Notes: generated by a model from the letters alone, not told the origin. A stretch of 64,000 nt of DNA from Pedobacter sp. Bi126 (GCF_918698245.1 NZ_CAKKMS010000007.1:1-64000); one strand, 5' to 3'. Counted from the stretch's first letter, positions 7,659-16,857 are shown. Numbers and translations are program-made.

Positions 7659-7715
7659 AATAACTTAAACCATAAAAGAAGGAACAGGGCAGAGGAACAA
7701 ACAAATTCGACTGAT

Positions 7716-8300
7716 ATGAAAACGAACCCAAAAGTTGATTTTTATTTTAACAAAGCGAAAAAGTGGCAGGAAGAACTGTTGCTGCTACGGACAATTGTCC
7801 TAGATTGTGGGCTTACCGAAGAGTTAAAATGGGGAGTGCCTTGTTATACCTTAAACAATAACAACATCGTTTTAATACATGATTTTAAAGAATACTGCGC
7901 ATTTTTATTTTTTAAAGGCGTTTTATTGAATGATACGGCTGGGATCCTGATCCAGCAAACGAAGAATGTACAAGTAGGCAGGCAGGTGCGCTTTACCAAT
8001 GCCCTCGAAATAATGGAGCTTAAACCTATTTTGAAGACTTATATTTATGAAGCCATTGAGGTAGAAAAAGCTGGTTTGAAGGTAGATTTGAAAAAGACTA
8101 CGGAATATACCGTTCCGGTTGAGTTTCAACATAAATTAGATCACATTCCAGATTTAAAAGCGGCATTCGAAGCCTTAACTCCAGGAAGGCAAAGAGCTTA
8201 TCTGCTTCATTTTGCGGCACCCAAACAAGCTAAAACCCGTGAGGCAAGAGTAGAGAAATTTATGCCACAGATATTAAACGGCAAAGGATTGGACGATTAA
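7716..8300 (+). CDS. YdeI/OmdA-associated DUF1801 protein
   Basis: A 194-aa cytosolic protein in two parts. The N-terminal DUF1801-like part contains EELKWGVPCYTLNNNNIVLI and CAFLFFKGVLL. The C-terminal OmdA-like helical tail contains ALTPGRQRAYLLHFAAPKQ and TREARVEKFMPQIL. This layout is that of the YdeI family, found with stress-related genes in several phyla; the biochemical role is not established. It is the fourth gene of the ArsR operon after a 57-nt gap, with its own A-rich start region, so it could also have independent transcription. Confidence 0.85.
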   Translation: MKTNPKVDFYFNKAKKWQEELLLLRTIVLDCGLTEELKWGVPCYTLNNNNIVLIHDFKEYCAFLFFKGVLLNDTAGILIQQTKNVQVGRQVRFTNALEIMELKPILKTYIYEAIEVEKAGLKVDLKKTTEYTVPVEFQHKLDHIPDLKAAFEALTPGRQRAYLLHFAAPKQAKTREARVEKFMPQILNGKGLDD

Positions 8301-8429
8301 TCGTTTCCTCATTTCATGGTGTTGGATGTTATCACCATTGGTTTGTCATCCTGTCCAAAGGACTCCTGTGGAGAACGGAGTCGAAGGGTTTTTAGTGTAG
8401 AGGTATTGTGTCTAACAGCCAGTTCTTTA
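8301..8429. other. Intergenic stretch with partial repeat tail
   Basis: No gene is seen. A degenerate TGTCATCCTG...GTCGAAGG element at 8346-8389 resembles the tail of the dispersed repeat found at 3679-3713 and 8746-8780. Confidence 0.5.
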
Positions 8430-8788
8430 AAATTAGGAAATGAGCGTTTTGTGGTTCTTGGCGGCTTCTAGTCCCGCTTTCCATTACAAGACCTCGCTAC
8501 GCTGTGGGCTTTTCATTGCAATCGGGTTTAGGGGGAAAGGTTCGTGCACCCAGCAACCCAACAAATGAAATACTGCTGTTGTTACCTAGCCCCGGTTGAA
8601 GCGTTACCCTGCAGCAACGAGGTATGAGGAAGCGAAGCGTAAAAGCGTAAAACGGGAAGAAACTTAGTGTTTTGTACAGGCACTGCGCTCCAAACAGAAG
8701 TTGCTAATGTATTGGAATTTAAAGGATATGGTTTTCAAAAAAAAGATGTCATCCTGAGCGTAGTCGAAGGATAATCTTTTTTAATTAT
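8430..8788. repeat. Dispersed ~380-bp intergenic repeat, copy B
   Basis: This is the counterpart of 3330-3719, in the same orientation. It shares the AGCCCCGGTTGAAGCG, CCTGCAGCAACGAGGTAT, AAACGGGAAGAAACTTAGTG and TGTCATCCTGAGCGTAGTCG blocks. Similarity runs on past the repeat: 8801-8820 resembles the first codons of the cytochrome b5-like gene that follows copy A. Confidence 0.85.
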
Positions 8789-8869
8789 ATAGACTATAAA
8801 TTGATTTATCAGGCTATACCTAAAGCTTTAACTTTAAGATATACGGGATTTTAAGCAAAAATAAAACAT

Positions 8870-9445
8870 ATGAGTAAAATAAATAATAATAAAAAAGAGT
8901 TGTCGGCAGTGCAAGCCGAAGAACTACTCCATACTTTAAAAGTCCGTTTCGAGAAAAACATGGACCGCCATAAAAGTATTGAATGGGCAAAAGTAGAAGA
9001 AAGGTTAGTTGCGAAGCCCGAAAAACTATGGGTGCTTGACGAAATGGAAATAACAGGTGGCGAACCTGATGTAATTGATTATGATAAAGAAACAGGCGAA
9101 TATATTTTTTACGATTGTTCGGCAGAAAGCCCCAAAGGCCGTAGAAGTACTTGTTATGATTTGGAAGGGCTGGAATCGAGAAAAGAGCACCAACCGGAAA
9201 ATAATGCTGTTGATATGGCTGCTGCAATGGGTGTAGAGCTCTTAACAGAAGAACAATACCGCTTTTTGCAACAACTCGGAAAATTCGATACCAAAACATC
9301 AAGCTGGATTGTTACTCCTCCAGAGATTAGAAAATTGGGTGGTGCGCTTTTCGGCGATCGCCGCTACGATCATGTATTTGTTTACCACAATGGTGCACAA
9401 TCGTATTATGCTGCAAGAGCATTTCGTGGTTTGTTAAAAGTGTAA
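8870..9445 (+). CDS. DUF4256 domain protein
   Basis: A 191-aa cytosolic protein matching the DUF4256 family in length and in motifs: HTLKVRFEKNMDRH (residues 20-33), YDCSAESPKGRRSTCYD (86-102), AAAMGVELLTEEQYRFLQ, and a C-terminal GALFGDRRYDHVFVYHNGAQ with YYAARAFRG. The conserved Asp, His and Arg in the second half suggest an enzyme or nucleic-acid-binding protein, but no function is known for the family. It is a single gene; the following 300 bases contain no gene. Confidence 0.85.
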   Translation: MSKINNNKKELSAVQAEELLHTLKVRFEKNMDRHKSIEWAKVEERLVAKPEKLWVLDEMEITGGEPDVIDYDKETGEYIFYDCSAESPKGRRSTCYDLEGLESRKEHQPENNAVDMAAAMGVELLTEEQYRFLQQLGKFDTKTSSWIVTPPEIRKLGGALFGDRRYDHVFVYHNGAQSYYAARAFRGLLKV

Positions 9446-9760
9446 ACTATAGGTTCATTGGTTCATTTGTCATTGGTTCATTAGTTAGCAGGGAGAAGAA
9501 ATTTGTTCTGTGGTTAATTGTTTGAATCGGTTAATCGACCTTGGACTCCGCACTAAGGACTTCGGACTAATCAAAACTTCATTAAATCTTCATCTTTTGT
9601 TTTCACCTTTGGGCTTTCTATTCTTCATTATATTCCGGCCTTAAATCTTGGTTGTTAAGGAATTGTTTTCTTATTGTATTATTCTGATTTTCATATTGTT
9701 AACGTAATGTTAAACTTAATTTATTGTTAATATTGAATTAACATTAGGACTGTTGTTTTG
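9446..9760. other. Intergenic region of short degenerate repeats
   Basis: No gene is seen. GGTTCATTGG/GGTTCATTAG units repeat at 9452-9487. A GGACTCCGCACTAAGGACTTCGGAC-like stretch at 9541-9568 resembles intergenic text at 38950, 39060 and 42888. AT-rich sequence from 9640 onward probably holds the promoter of the receptor gene, but no clean -33/-7 pair was found. Confidence 0.5.
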
Positions 9761-9782
9761 CATGAAAATAAAACAACAGAAA

Positions 9783-12700
9783 ATGAAATCACGCATACTA
9801 TCCCTAGTAAGTATTCTGCTGCTCTTGGTCACATTTGCTCAGGCACAGGTTACAACATCTAGTATTAATGGAAAGATTAAGGATAATAAGGGTATCATCC
9901 CAGGGGCAACCATTGTGATGATGCATGTTCCAACAGGTACTGTATCTAAAGGTTCGTCAAATGAGAACGGACTTTACCGCATTGGCAACTTGAACCCAGG
10001 TGGGCCATACAAAATTACCGTAACCTTTGTGGGTTATAGCCCAGTGGTAAAAGAGAATATCTATTTAACCTTGGGTTCGGACGTAAGGCTCGATCTTGAT
10101 CTTCAGGAGCAAGGTAATCAACTGGCCGAAGTAAGTGTTAAAGGCCAAAAAGGCGGAACAAAATCTGGTGCGGGCACCAGTATCGGCGAAGGTCAGATCA
10201 AAACACTGCCAACCATGAACCGCAGCCTGCAGGATGTAACAAGGGTTACTCCTCAAGGCAGTAAAGATAATACCTTTGGAGGAACAAACTTTAGATACAA
10301 CAACGTGACTATTGATGGTGCAATTAATAACGATGCCATTGGTTTTAGTCCTTCATTAGGTGGGCAAAGTGGAAGCTCGGGTATGCCTGGAAGCAGTACA
10401 CGTACCAATCCGGTTTCGTTAGATGCCATTCAGGATGTTACCGTTTTACTTTCTCCTTACGATGTTAAAGTGGGTAACTTTTTAGGTGGCAGTATTAATG
10501 CTGTTACGCGTGGTGGTACTAATGAGGTAGTTGGATCGGTTTACGGTTATGGCCGTAACGCCTCTTTAATCGGTAGAAATAAAATCGGCGATAACAGCAA
10601 AGAACCCTCCGCTTTTCACGATTACCAAACGGGTTTCCGTGTAGGTTTCCCGATTATAAAAAATAAATTGTTTTTCTTCACCAATGAAGAGATTACCCGC
10701 CGTCAGGATCCGGTAATTTTAGGCGCAGGATCGTCTGATATGAAATTGCTTACCTTAACTGAGGCACAGCAGATTTCTGACCGCATGAAAACAGCTTATG
10801 GTGTAGATGCCGGTTCGTTTGGCGATTACAACATCTATTCTCAGTCTAACAAATTCTTTAACCGCTTAGATTGGAACATCAGTGAAAGCACCCAGCTAAC
10901 CATCAGAAATAATACCATCATTTCGAAAGCAACAAACTTAGAAAGAGATCAGTCTAACTTCAGGTTTGGCGGTATCGATTTCGGACAGAATAATAATCAG
11001 ACTTCAACTGTTGCCGATCTGAAAACCCGTTTCGGAAATTCAGCTACCAATAACGTGATTGTTGGTTACTCAACCGTTCACGATTACCGCGATCCACTGT
11101 CTAATCCGGCTTTGCCGCAGATCGAGATTGCTTCTAACGGGGGAACATTGTTTTTGGGTACCGACCGTGAGGCAAGTATCTTCAACATGAAGCAGAATAC
11201 TTTCGAATTTACCGATAACTATACTTTCAGCAAAGGGAACCATACTTTTACCTTTGGTACGCACAATGAGTTTTACAACATCAACTATGGTTTCGTAAAC
11301 TCATGGAATGGCCGTGTTGCTTATAGCAGCATCGCCGATTTCCTGGCCAACAAACCAAATAGGGTACGTACAAGTTATAACTACGATGACAATACGCGCG
11401 ATCATATTATTGAGAATCCAACTGCAGAATTTAATGTGAACATGTACAGCGTTTATGGTCAGGACGAGATCCGTATTGGCGATCGTTTCAAATTGACGCC
11501 GGGTTTACGTTTCGATATGGCTGATTTACCAAATATGCCATCATTAAGTCCAAAAACAACCAATTCTCCGGTTGATGCAAATTACGGTACAACCTATACT
11601 TACACACAACCATCATCAATTACCGGGAAATTCCTGAACAAAATCCAGGTTTCTCCACGTGTTGGCTTTAATTTCGACGTGCTGGGTAACCAAAGTTTGG
11701 TTATGCGTGGTGGTACCGGCTTATTTACCAGCCGTGTTCCTTTTGCATGGATCGGTTATGCATATTACAACAATGGTGTAAACTATGGCGCTTTCGATAA
11801 ATCGTATGTTTATGCCAATGCTGATCCTGCCAAAATTGTAACACCTGTAGCGGGTACTGATCCGATCAGAGATGCTTTAACAGGTAATGGTGAAGCTGGT
11901 TATGTTGCTAATCAAGGTGTTAATGTTAAAGATGCTAAAGGTGCAACACAGGTAGATTTGGTGGATAACAACTTTAAAATGCCAAAAGCATGGAGAAGTA
12001 ATTTAGCCTTCGATTATAAAACAGACGACCAGTGGAAATTTACGGTGGAGGGAATCTTTAGCCAGGTGATTAAAGATGTGCAGTTTCAGCAGATCAACTA
12101 TGTAGATAACCCTACTTACATGGCTTATGATACCCAGAAGCAGCAGCCTATTTATTCAGGTGCCAAAATAAATCCTTTATATACCAATGCCTACCTATTA
12201 TCAAATACTGATAAAGGATATAAATATAGCTTAACCGCTCAGGTGAGTAAATCACTTCCTATCGGTTTAGATATGATGGTGGCTTATACCTACGGAATAT
12301 CGAAAGATATTGCCAATGGTATCCGTAATTCAATGGAATCTAACTGGCAGTTAAACCAGGCTCTTAGTCCAAATAATCCAGGCTTGGCTTATTCTAATTT
12401 CGATATCCGTAACAGGATTATTTCGACTATCAATTACAGGTTAGATTGGGCTAAAAACGGTAAATATGTATCTAACTTCTCGCTATTCTTCAGCGGCCAG
12501 TCAGGTTCGCCTTATTCATTAGGTTTGGTGAATACCAGGATCAATGGAACTGGCCAAACCGTAAGTTTGACGTATATTCCGGCTGTAGGCGAAACACAAA
12601 AGTTCTTTGCCAACAACGCAGCAGGAATTGCGCAAGCTGCCGCATTTGATGATTATATCAATAACGATAAATACTTAAGTACGCGTCGTGGCGATTTTAC

Positions 12701-13034
12701 GGAGCGTAATGGTGCACGCACCCCTTGGAATGTTCAGGCCGATTTCCGCTTCTCTCAGGATATTCAGGTTGCAAAAGGAAAGCATCCACATGTACTTACT
12801 TTAACTTACGATATTATTAACCTCACCAATTTGGTAAATAAAGATTGGGGAATTCAATATTTTTCTCCTAATACTTATAACTCAATGGCGAGTGTGGGTA
12901 TTAAGGTGGCAACAGCAGGTACACCAACCGCATATCCGGTATATACCTTTGCTCAGAAAGATGTAACCTCTTATTCAAAAGATTTCTTTGCCTCACGTTA
13001 TCAGATGCAATTGGGATTGAGATATAGTTTCTAA
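9783..13034 (+). CDS. Oar-like TonB-dependent outer-membrane receptor
   Basis: A 1083-aa outer-membrane beta-barrel. Order: signal peptide (MKSRILSLVSILLLLVTFAQAQ), carboxypeptidase-D regulatory-like domain (about residues 25-110), plug domain with FRYNNVTIDGAINNDAIGF and an NAVTRGGTNE motif, then a long barrel ending in the aromatic RYQMQLGLRYSF. Lack of the SusC-specific signatures and lack of a downstream SusD partner place it with Oar-type receptors rather than SusC. The substrate is unknown. An upstream in-frame ATG at 9762 would add seven residues; 9783 was chosen for its A-rich upstream bases and direct signal-peptide start. It is monocistronic, followed by a terminator. Confidence 0.9.
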   Translation: MKSRILSLVSILLLLVTFAQAQVTTSSINGKIKDNKGIIPGATIVMMHVPTGTVSKGSSNENGLYRIGNLNPGGPYKITVTFVGYSPVVKENIYLTLGSDVRLDLDLQEQGNQLAEVSVKGQKGGTKSGAGTSIGEGQIKTLPTMNRSLQDVTRVTPQGSKDNTFGGTNFRYNNVTIDGAINNDAIGFSPSLGGQSGSSGMPGSSTRTNPVSLDAIQDVTVLLSPYDVKVGNFLGGSINAVTRGGTNEVVGSVYGYGRNASLIGRNKIGDNSKEPSAFHDYQTGFRVGFPIIKNKLFFFTNEEITRRQDPVILGAGSSDMKLLTLTEAQQISDRMKTAYGVDAGSFGDYNIYSQSNKFFNRLDWNISESTQLTIRNNTIISKATNLERDQSNFRFGGIDFGQNNNQTSTVADLKTRFGNSATNNVIVGYSTVHDYRDPLSNPALPQIEIASNGGTLFLGTDREASIFNMKQNTFEFTDNYTFSKGNHTFTFGTHNEFYNINYGFVNSWNGRVAYSSIADFLANKPNRVRTSYNYDDNTRDHIIENPTAEFNVNMYSVYGQDEIRIGDRFKLTPGLRFDMADLPNMPSLSPKTTNSPVDANYGTTYTYTQPSSITGKFLNKIQVSPRVGFNFDVLGNQSLVMRGGTGLFTSRVPFAWIGYAYYNNGVNYGAFDKSYVYANADPAKIVTPVAGTDPIRDALTGNGEAGYVANQGVNVKDAKGATQVDLVDNNFKMPKAWRSNLAFDYKTDDQWKFTVEGIFSQVIKDVQFQQINYVDNPTYMAYDTQKQQPIYSGAKINPLYTNAYLLSNTDKGYKYSLTAQVSKSLPIGLDMMVAYTYGISKDIANGIRNSMESNWQLNQALSPNNPGLAYSNFDIRNRIISTINYRLDWAKNGKYVSNFSLFFSGQSGSPYSLGLVNTRINGTGQTVSLTYIPAVGETQKFFANNAAGIAQAAAFDDYINNDKYLSTRRGDFTERNGARTPWNVQADFRFSQDIQVAKGKHPHVLTLTYDIINLTNLVNKDWGIQYFSPNTYNSMASVGIKVATAGTPTAYPVYTFAQKDVTSYSKDFFASRYQMQLGLRYSF

Positions 13035-13055
13035 TCTTTTTTAATATTAATATAC

Positions 13056-13091
13056 AACGGTCTGACCTAAATAAGGTTGGACCGTTTTTTT
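13056..13091 (+). terminator. Terminator of the Oar-like receptor gene
   Basis: AACGGTC-TGACC and GGT-TGGACCGTT form an imperfect stem-loop followed by seven T residues, 22 bases after the receptor stop codon. Confidence 0.75.
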
Positions 13092-13110
13092 GTGCAGGCT
13101 TACCATAAAT

Positions 13111-13205
13111 CGTCATTTCGACCGCAGTAGAGAAATCTGTCTAGATAGATCTCTCCTCCGAGGGAGTTCCATTGAAACACTTCGCATAGTTCGGTCGAGA
13201 TGGCA
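13111..13205. repeat. Palindromic intergenic repeat, CGTCATTTCGACC type
   Basis: Ends pair imperfectly (CGTCATTTCGACC with GGTCGAGATGGC), and GAGAAATCT / AGATCTCTC arms pair inside. It differs in sequence from the CGTCATTGCGAGG family at 1890 and 16763. Similar CGTCATTTCGACC repeats are common in this bacterial group. Confidence 0.65.
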
Positions 13206-13327
13206 ACCATTCGAAAACGCTGGAAATCTTTCTGATGTATCCAATTAAACCTTTCCTATCCTTCCTCCGTCAAAATAAAACACACAGCATAAAGCTTGAT
13301 TTATTTTTCAATTTAAAAAGTTAGGTT

Positions 13328-13486
13328 ATGAAAAGGATTGTAAATGCATTGCTCTTATTGGTTATGGCGGTTAATTTTAGTGCTTGCGTGGTGAGCGCAC
13401 GTGCACCAAGAGCACACTGGGTACGCGGGCATTATAATATTGGCCCTCATGGCGGTCGGTATTGGGTGCCCGGACATTACCGTTAA
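13328..13486 (+). CDS. Small YXWXPGH-type lipoprotein
   Basis: A 52-aa protein, MKRIVNALLLLVMAVNFSAC then a short mature part. The lipobox NFSAC predicts lipidation at Cys20. The mature peptide has two related W-x-x-G-H-Y units: WVRGHYNIGPHGG and YWVPGHYR, the pattern of the small YXWXGXW/BcpO-like repeat family. It would sit on the membrane facing the periplasm; function unknown. The start at 13328 follows GTT and a short AT-rich leader; a strong terminator follows the stop. It is monocistronic. Confidence 0.75.
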   Translation: MKRIVNALLLLVMAVNFSACVVSARAPRAHWVRGHYNIGPHGGRYWVPGHYR

Positions 13487-13495
13487 AATTTTGCT

Positions 13496-13528
13496 ATCGC
13501 CGCCATAAAAAGGCGGCGATTGTTTTTA
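13496..13528 (+). terminator. Terminator of the small lipoprotein gene
   Basis: A perfect stem ATCGCCGCC / GGCGGCGAT with a 7-nt A-rich loop, then TGTTTTT, begins 9 bases after the stop codon. Confidence 0.85.
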
Positions 13529-13626
13529 TAAGCATGTTAAAAATGTAATTCCGTAACTAATGCGATTGTTGATTTAGATTGTAGGAATAAAATAATACAT
13601 TAGCGTTATTAACACGATTTTAGCAT

Positions 13627-14196
13627 ATGCAAGAAGAAATTCTTTTACAGATTAGCCTTAAAATTAAAGAAAGACGTAAAGAGCTGGGGATTACCGTTCA
13701 AGAGCTTGCAAATAAAGCAGAGGTAAGTAAGGGGCTGATCTCTCAAATCGAAAATAGCCGTACCATCCCTTCTTTAATGGTATTAATGGATATTATTAAA
13801 AGTCTGCAGATAGATCTGAACAGTTTTTTTAAGGATATCAATTTTCATAAAAAAGATGCCCCCGTTCTGGTGAAGCGAAAAGATCAGTACCAGAAGTTCG
13901 AAAAAGAACAGGCAGTAGGTTTTAACTACTCGCGTATTTTAACCAAGAATATTAAGTTTTCGACTGCCGATTTTGTACTGCTCGAGCTCGAGGTGAATGC
14001 GCATCGCCCAATGGTGAAAACCGAAGCCTTCGAATTTAAATATATGATAGAAGGTAAGGTAGAATATCAGTTTTCGAAAAAGAAAATTATACTCGAAAAA
14101 GGAGATTCTATGCTTTTCGATGGGAGGCTTTCTCACACCCCGGTCAATATTGGCGATAGCAAGGCGCTAATGCTGGTGGTTTATTTTTTTGAATAA
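13627..14196 (+). CDS. XRE-cupin transcriptional regulator
   Basis: A 189-aa two-domain regulator. Residues 9-65 form a helix-turn-helix of the XRE type (IKERRKELGITVQELANKA, then SKGLISQIENSRTIPSLMVL). Residues 105-185 form a small cupin barrel (FEFKYMIEGKVEYQF and the later GDSMLFDGRLSHTPVNIGD). Regulators of this kind sense a small ligand through the cupin and typically control the neighbouring catabolic operon. It is the first gene of a co-directional locus with a phosphatase-superfamily hydrolase, a transporter, an FAD oxidoreductase and SusCD, so it is the likely switch for these genes. Confidence 0.88.
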   Translation: MQEEILLQISLKIKERRKELGITVQELANKAEVSKGLISQIENSRTIPSLMVLMDIIKSLQIDLNSFFKDINFHKKDAPVLVKRKDQYQKFEKEQAVGFNYSRILTKNIKFSTADFVLLELEVNAHRPMVKTEAFEFKYMIEGKVEYQFSKKKIILEKGDSMLFDGRLSHTPVNIGDSKALMLVVYFFE

Positions 14197-14261
14197 CATT
14201 TTGGTAAACAAAGTTTATTAATACTTAACAAATACTTATCTTCATCTTTATAAACCAATCT

Positions 14262-14269
14262 TAGGTTTG
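14262..14269 (+). promoter_or_regulatory. Bacteroidota -7 element before the hydrolase gene
   Basis: TAGGTTTG fits TAnnTTTG and lies 12 bases before the ATG at 14282. No good TTTG lies at the right distance upstream, so this is a half-supported promoter. Confidence 0.35.
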
Positions 14270-14281
14270 GTAATAGAAACT

Positions 14282-15178
14282 ATGAATATGAAAAGATTTT
14301 TGAAAAGTACTTTACTATTACTTTGTTTATGTGTATTTGCCCAGGCACAATCTAAAAAAATTAAACACGTAATCTTAATTGGTTGCGATGGTTTTGGCGG
14401 CTACGCTTTGCCCGAAGCGAATATGCCTAATCTTAAAGCATTAATGGCCAATGGCTCATGGACTACACAGGCACGTTGTGTATTGCCGTCTTCCAGCGCT
14501 GTAAACTGGGCTTCCCTATTAATGGGCGCTGGACCAACCGAACATGGTTATACCGAATGGGACAGTAAAGTGCCCGAAATTCCATCTATCACCAAAACAT
14601 CTTATGGTTTGTTCCCTGGGATATTTAGTGTAATCAGAGATCAAAAAAAACGGGCTAAAACGGCTATTGTGTATAGTTGGAGCGGTATTGGTTATTTATT
14701 TGAAAAAGAAGCAGTAAACATTATCGTTAGTGGAAACGATAAAGATGATTTTTGCACCGATACCACTGTTGCGATCATCAAAAAAGAAAAACCTTATTTT
14801 ACCTTCCTACATTTAGACGAACCTGATGGTACGGGGCATTCAATCGGTCATCGTACACCAGCTTATTATAAACAACTGGAGTTGGTAGATCAGCGGATAG
14901 GTAAAATTGTAAAAGCGGTTAACGATGCAGGTATAGCTGATGAAACCGTTATTCTGGTTACTGCCGATCACGGTGGTAAAGGTAAAGGCCATGGGGGCAA
15001 ATCGCTTGATGAAGTGCAGATCCCGTGGATTATCTCAGGTCCTGGGGTTCGTAAAAACCACGAATTAAAAGACGCGATTATTACCTACGATACGGCTGCA
15101 ACACTGGCCTGGTTAATGAGGTTGCAACAACCGCAAAGTTGGAGAGGAAAGCCGGTATTAGAAGCTTTTACGAAATAA
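14282..15178 (+). CDS. Secreted alkaline-phosphatase-superfamily hydrolase
   Basis: A 298-aa periplasmic enzyme of the nucleotide pyrophosphatase/phosphodiesterase-like branch. After a signal peptide (cleavage near AQAQ, residues 20-23) all metal-site motifs are present: D36 in LIGCDGFGG, the probable Ser nucleophile S72 in SSSAVNWASLL, D182 and H186 in EPDGTGHSIGH, D229-H230 in TADHGG, and H237. It should bind two zinc-type ions and cleave phosphoester, phosphodiester or phosphonate bonds. Its neighbours (DUF5690 transporter, TIGR03364-type oxidase) favour an organophosphorus or aminophosphonate substrate; this is inference. The start was chosen at ATG 14282; 14288 is equally possible. Confidence 0.85.
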   Translation: MNMKRFLKSTLLLLCLCVFAQAQSKKIKHVILIGCDGFGGYALPEANMPNLKALMANGSWTTQARCVLPSSSAVNWASLLMGAGPTEHGYTEWDSKVPEIPSITKTSYGLFPGIFSVIRDQKKRAKTAIVYSWSGIGYLFEKEAVNIIVSGNDKDDFCTDTTVAIIKKEKPYFTFLHLDEPDGTGHSIGHRTPAYYKQLELVDQRIGKIVKAVNDAGIADETVILVTADHGGKGKGHGGKSLDEVQIPWIISGPGVRKNHELKDAIITYDTAATLAWLMRLQQPQSWRGKPVLEAFTK

Positions 15179-15225
15179 GATACACACCCTACACGGTTAA
15201 AACTTAACAATTTGATAATCTTTAT

Positions 15226-15248
15226 ATTGTTTACTAATAATAAACAAT
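15226..15248. promoter_or_regulatory. Inverted repeat, candidate operator before the DUF5690 gene
   Basis: The exact 8-bp arms ATTGTTTA and TAAACAAT are separated by 7 bases, followed by a partial repeat TGTTTACTATTGTTT. The site is 85 bases before the transporter start. A TAAACAAA-like half-site also occurs near 14203 and 18133, so a common regulator is possible but not shown. Confidence 0.45.
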
Positions 15249-15332
15249 GTTTACTATTGTTTTTGGATTAAGTAAATATGAAAATCAAATTAGTGGTGTT
15301 CGGTATGATAAACAACATAAGCAGATATTAGG

Positions 15333-16652
15333 ATGAGTTTGCTTCATCTTGCCCGCAAAAAAGCACTTAATTGGCCTTATTGGTTAATTACAATGCTTGG
15401 TGGTATAGCAGCATTTGGTTGTTACACCAGTATGTATGCCTTTCGTAAAGCTTTTGCCTCTGCTACTTTTGAGCACCAGGAATTTCTGCATATCGATTAT
15501 AAAGTTTGGTTGGTTATTGCACAAATGGTAGGTTATACCTTGAGTAAGTTTTATGGTATCCGTTTTATTTCTGAATCGGGGAAAAGTAACCGGGCAAGGA
15601 GCATCATTTTTCTGATTCTTTTTTCTTGGCTAGCCCTGCTCGGATTTGCTTTGGTGCCTGCTCCCTACAATATTGTATTTCTTTTCCTCAACGGTTTCCC
15701 TCTGGGCATGATCTGGGGTTTGGTATTCAGTTATTTGGAAGGAAGAAAAACAACCGAATTTATGGGTGCGTTAATGTCGATCAGTTTAATATTTGCCTCA
15801 GGTTTTGTTAAAACGGTAGCCCGAACGCTGATGTCGTTTGCTTCGGTAAGCGATTATTGGATGCCTTTTCTTACCGGACTGGTTTTTCTGCTTCCGCTGT
15901 TCCTGTTTGTTTTTTGCCTGGAGGTTATTCCGCCGCCTTCAAAAGAAGATCAGGAGTTACGTACCAAGCGGGTGCCAATGGATGCGAAACAGCGCAGAAA
16001 GTTTATCACCACATTTTTGCCGGGTATCATCTTAACCATTATCATTTACGTGTTGCTTACCTGTATCCGCGATATGCGCGATAATTTCGAAGTAGAAATC
16101 TGGAATGGCTTAGGTATTCATAACAACCATATCTACACGCAGATTGATACCTTGATTTCGGTTGTGGTATTGGTGATGATGGGACTTTTGATCCTGATCA
16201 AAGATAACCTCAAAGCTTTTACCGTGATCCACATCATGGTTATTTCGGGCTGTTTGCTAATTGGCGTAAGTACATTCTTTTTCGATAGGGGCTACATTGG
16301 GCCTGTTAGCTGGATGGCTTTGCTGGGAATGGGACTGTATATGGCCTACATTCCTTATAACGCCATTTTCTTTGAACGGATGATTGCCAATTTTCATTAC
16401 AAGAGCAACATCGGTTTTATTATGTATGTGGCCGATTCAATAGGCTACGTAGGTAGCTTTTCGATACTGCTATTTCATGAGTTTGGCGAAACGAGTACCA
16501 GCTGGATGCAATTTTTTAAACAGTGTTTGTTTGCCATACCATTAATTGGAGGGGTATGTAGTGTGCTTTCTTTGATCTATTTTAGAAGAAAAACTTTGCT
16601 TACAAATAAAAAGATGCAGGCTGCTGGGCGTGTAATTTTAGCAGGAAAGTGA
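15333..16652 (+). CDS. DUF5690 family MFS-type transporter
   Basis: A 439-aa inner-membrane protein with about 12 hydrophobic helices and an N-terminal GGIAAFGCYTSMYAFRKAFA resembling the start of organophosphate/inorganic-phosphate antiporters of the major facilitator superfamily. It matches the DUF5690 family in length and overall pattern. In related genomes I recall such genes beside TIGR03364-type oxidoreductases, as here; that recollection supports a shared substrate, perhaps an aminophosphonate or phosphorylated solute. It has its own upstream region with an inverted repeat at 15226-15248 and is separated from the next gene by a palindromic repeat, so it may be a separate transcript. 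Confidence 0.82.
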   Translation: MSLLHLARKKALNWPYWLITMLGGIAAFGCYTSMYAFRKAFASATFEHQEFLHIDYKVWLVIAQMVGYTLSKFYGIRFISESGKSNRARSIIFLILFSWLALLGFALVPAPYNIVFLFLNGFPLGMIWGLVFSYLEGRKTTEFMGALMSISLIFASGFVKTVARTLMSFASVSDYWMPFLTGLVFLLPLFLFVFCLEVIPPPSKEDQELRTKRVPMDAKQRRKFITTFLPGIILTIIIYVLLTCIRDMRDNFEVEIWNGLGIHNNHIYTQIDTLISVVVLVMMGLLILIKDNLKAFTVIHIMVISGCLLIGVSTFFFDRGYIGPVSWMALLGMGLYMAYIPYNAIFFERMIANFHYKSNIGFIMYVADSIGYVGSFSILLFHEFGETSTSWMQFFKQCLFAIPLIGGVCSVLSLIYFRRKTLLTNKKMQAAGRVILAGK

Positions 16653-16762
16653 AAAGGCGTTTTTTTGCGATATCATTTTTTACCATGTAAGGAATATAAG
16701 GTCATTTAAGCTTATATGTTTCTTAAATGGTCGAAGTGGGGGAAGTTGGTGTACGCAAAAGT

Positions 16763-16857
16763 CGTCATTGCGAGAAGGCTTTTTCGGCCGACGAAGCAAT
16801 CTTAATGCGCTCGCTAACGGCGATAGTTGTAAGATTGCTTCGTATCTCCCAATGACG
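16763..16857. repeat. REP-like palindromic intergenic repeat, copy 2
   Basis: The same family as 1890-1976: CGTCATTGCGAG at the left, CAATGACG at the right, and inner arms GAAGCAATCTT / AAGATTGCTTC. It lies between the transporter and oxidoreductase genes. The central loop differs from copy 1. Confidence 0.85.

Noticed and set aside
8820..9302. 160-codon antisense frame opposite the DUF4256 gene
   Set aside because: The plus-strand DUF4256 protein explains this DNA; the antisense translation is hydrophobic nonsense with no family match.
14282..15178. Assignment as phosphonoacetate hydrolase (PhnA)
   Set aside because: The fold and context would allow it, but superfamily motifs alone cannot separate it from phosphodiesterases, so only the superfamily is called.
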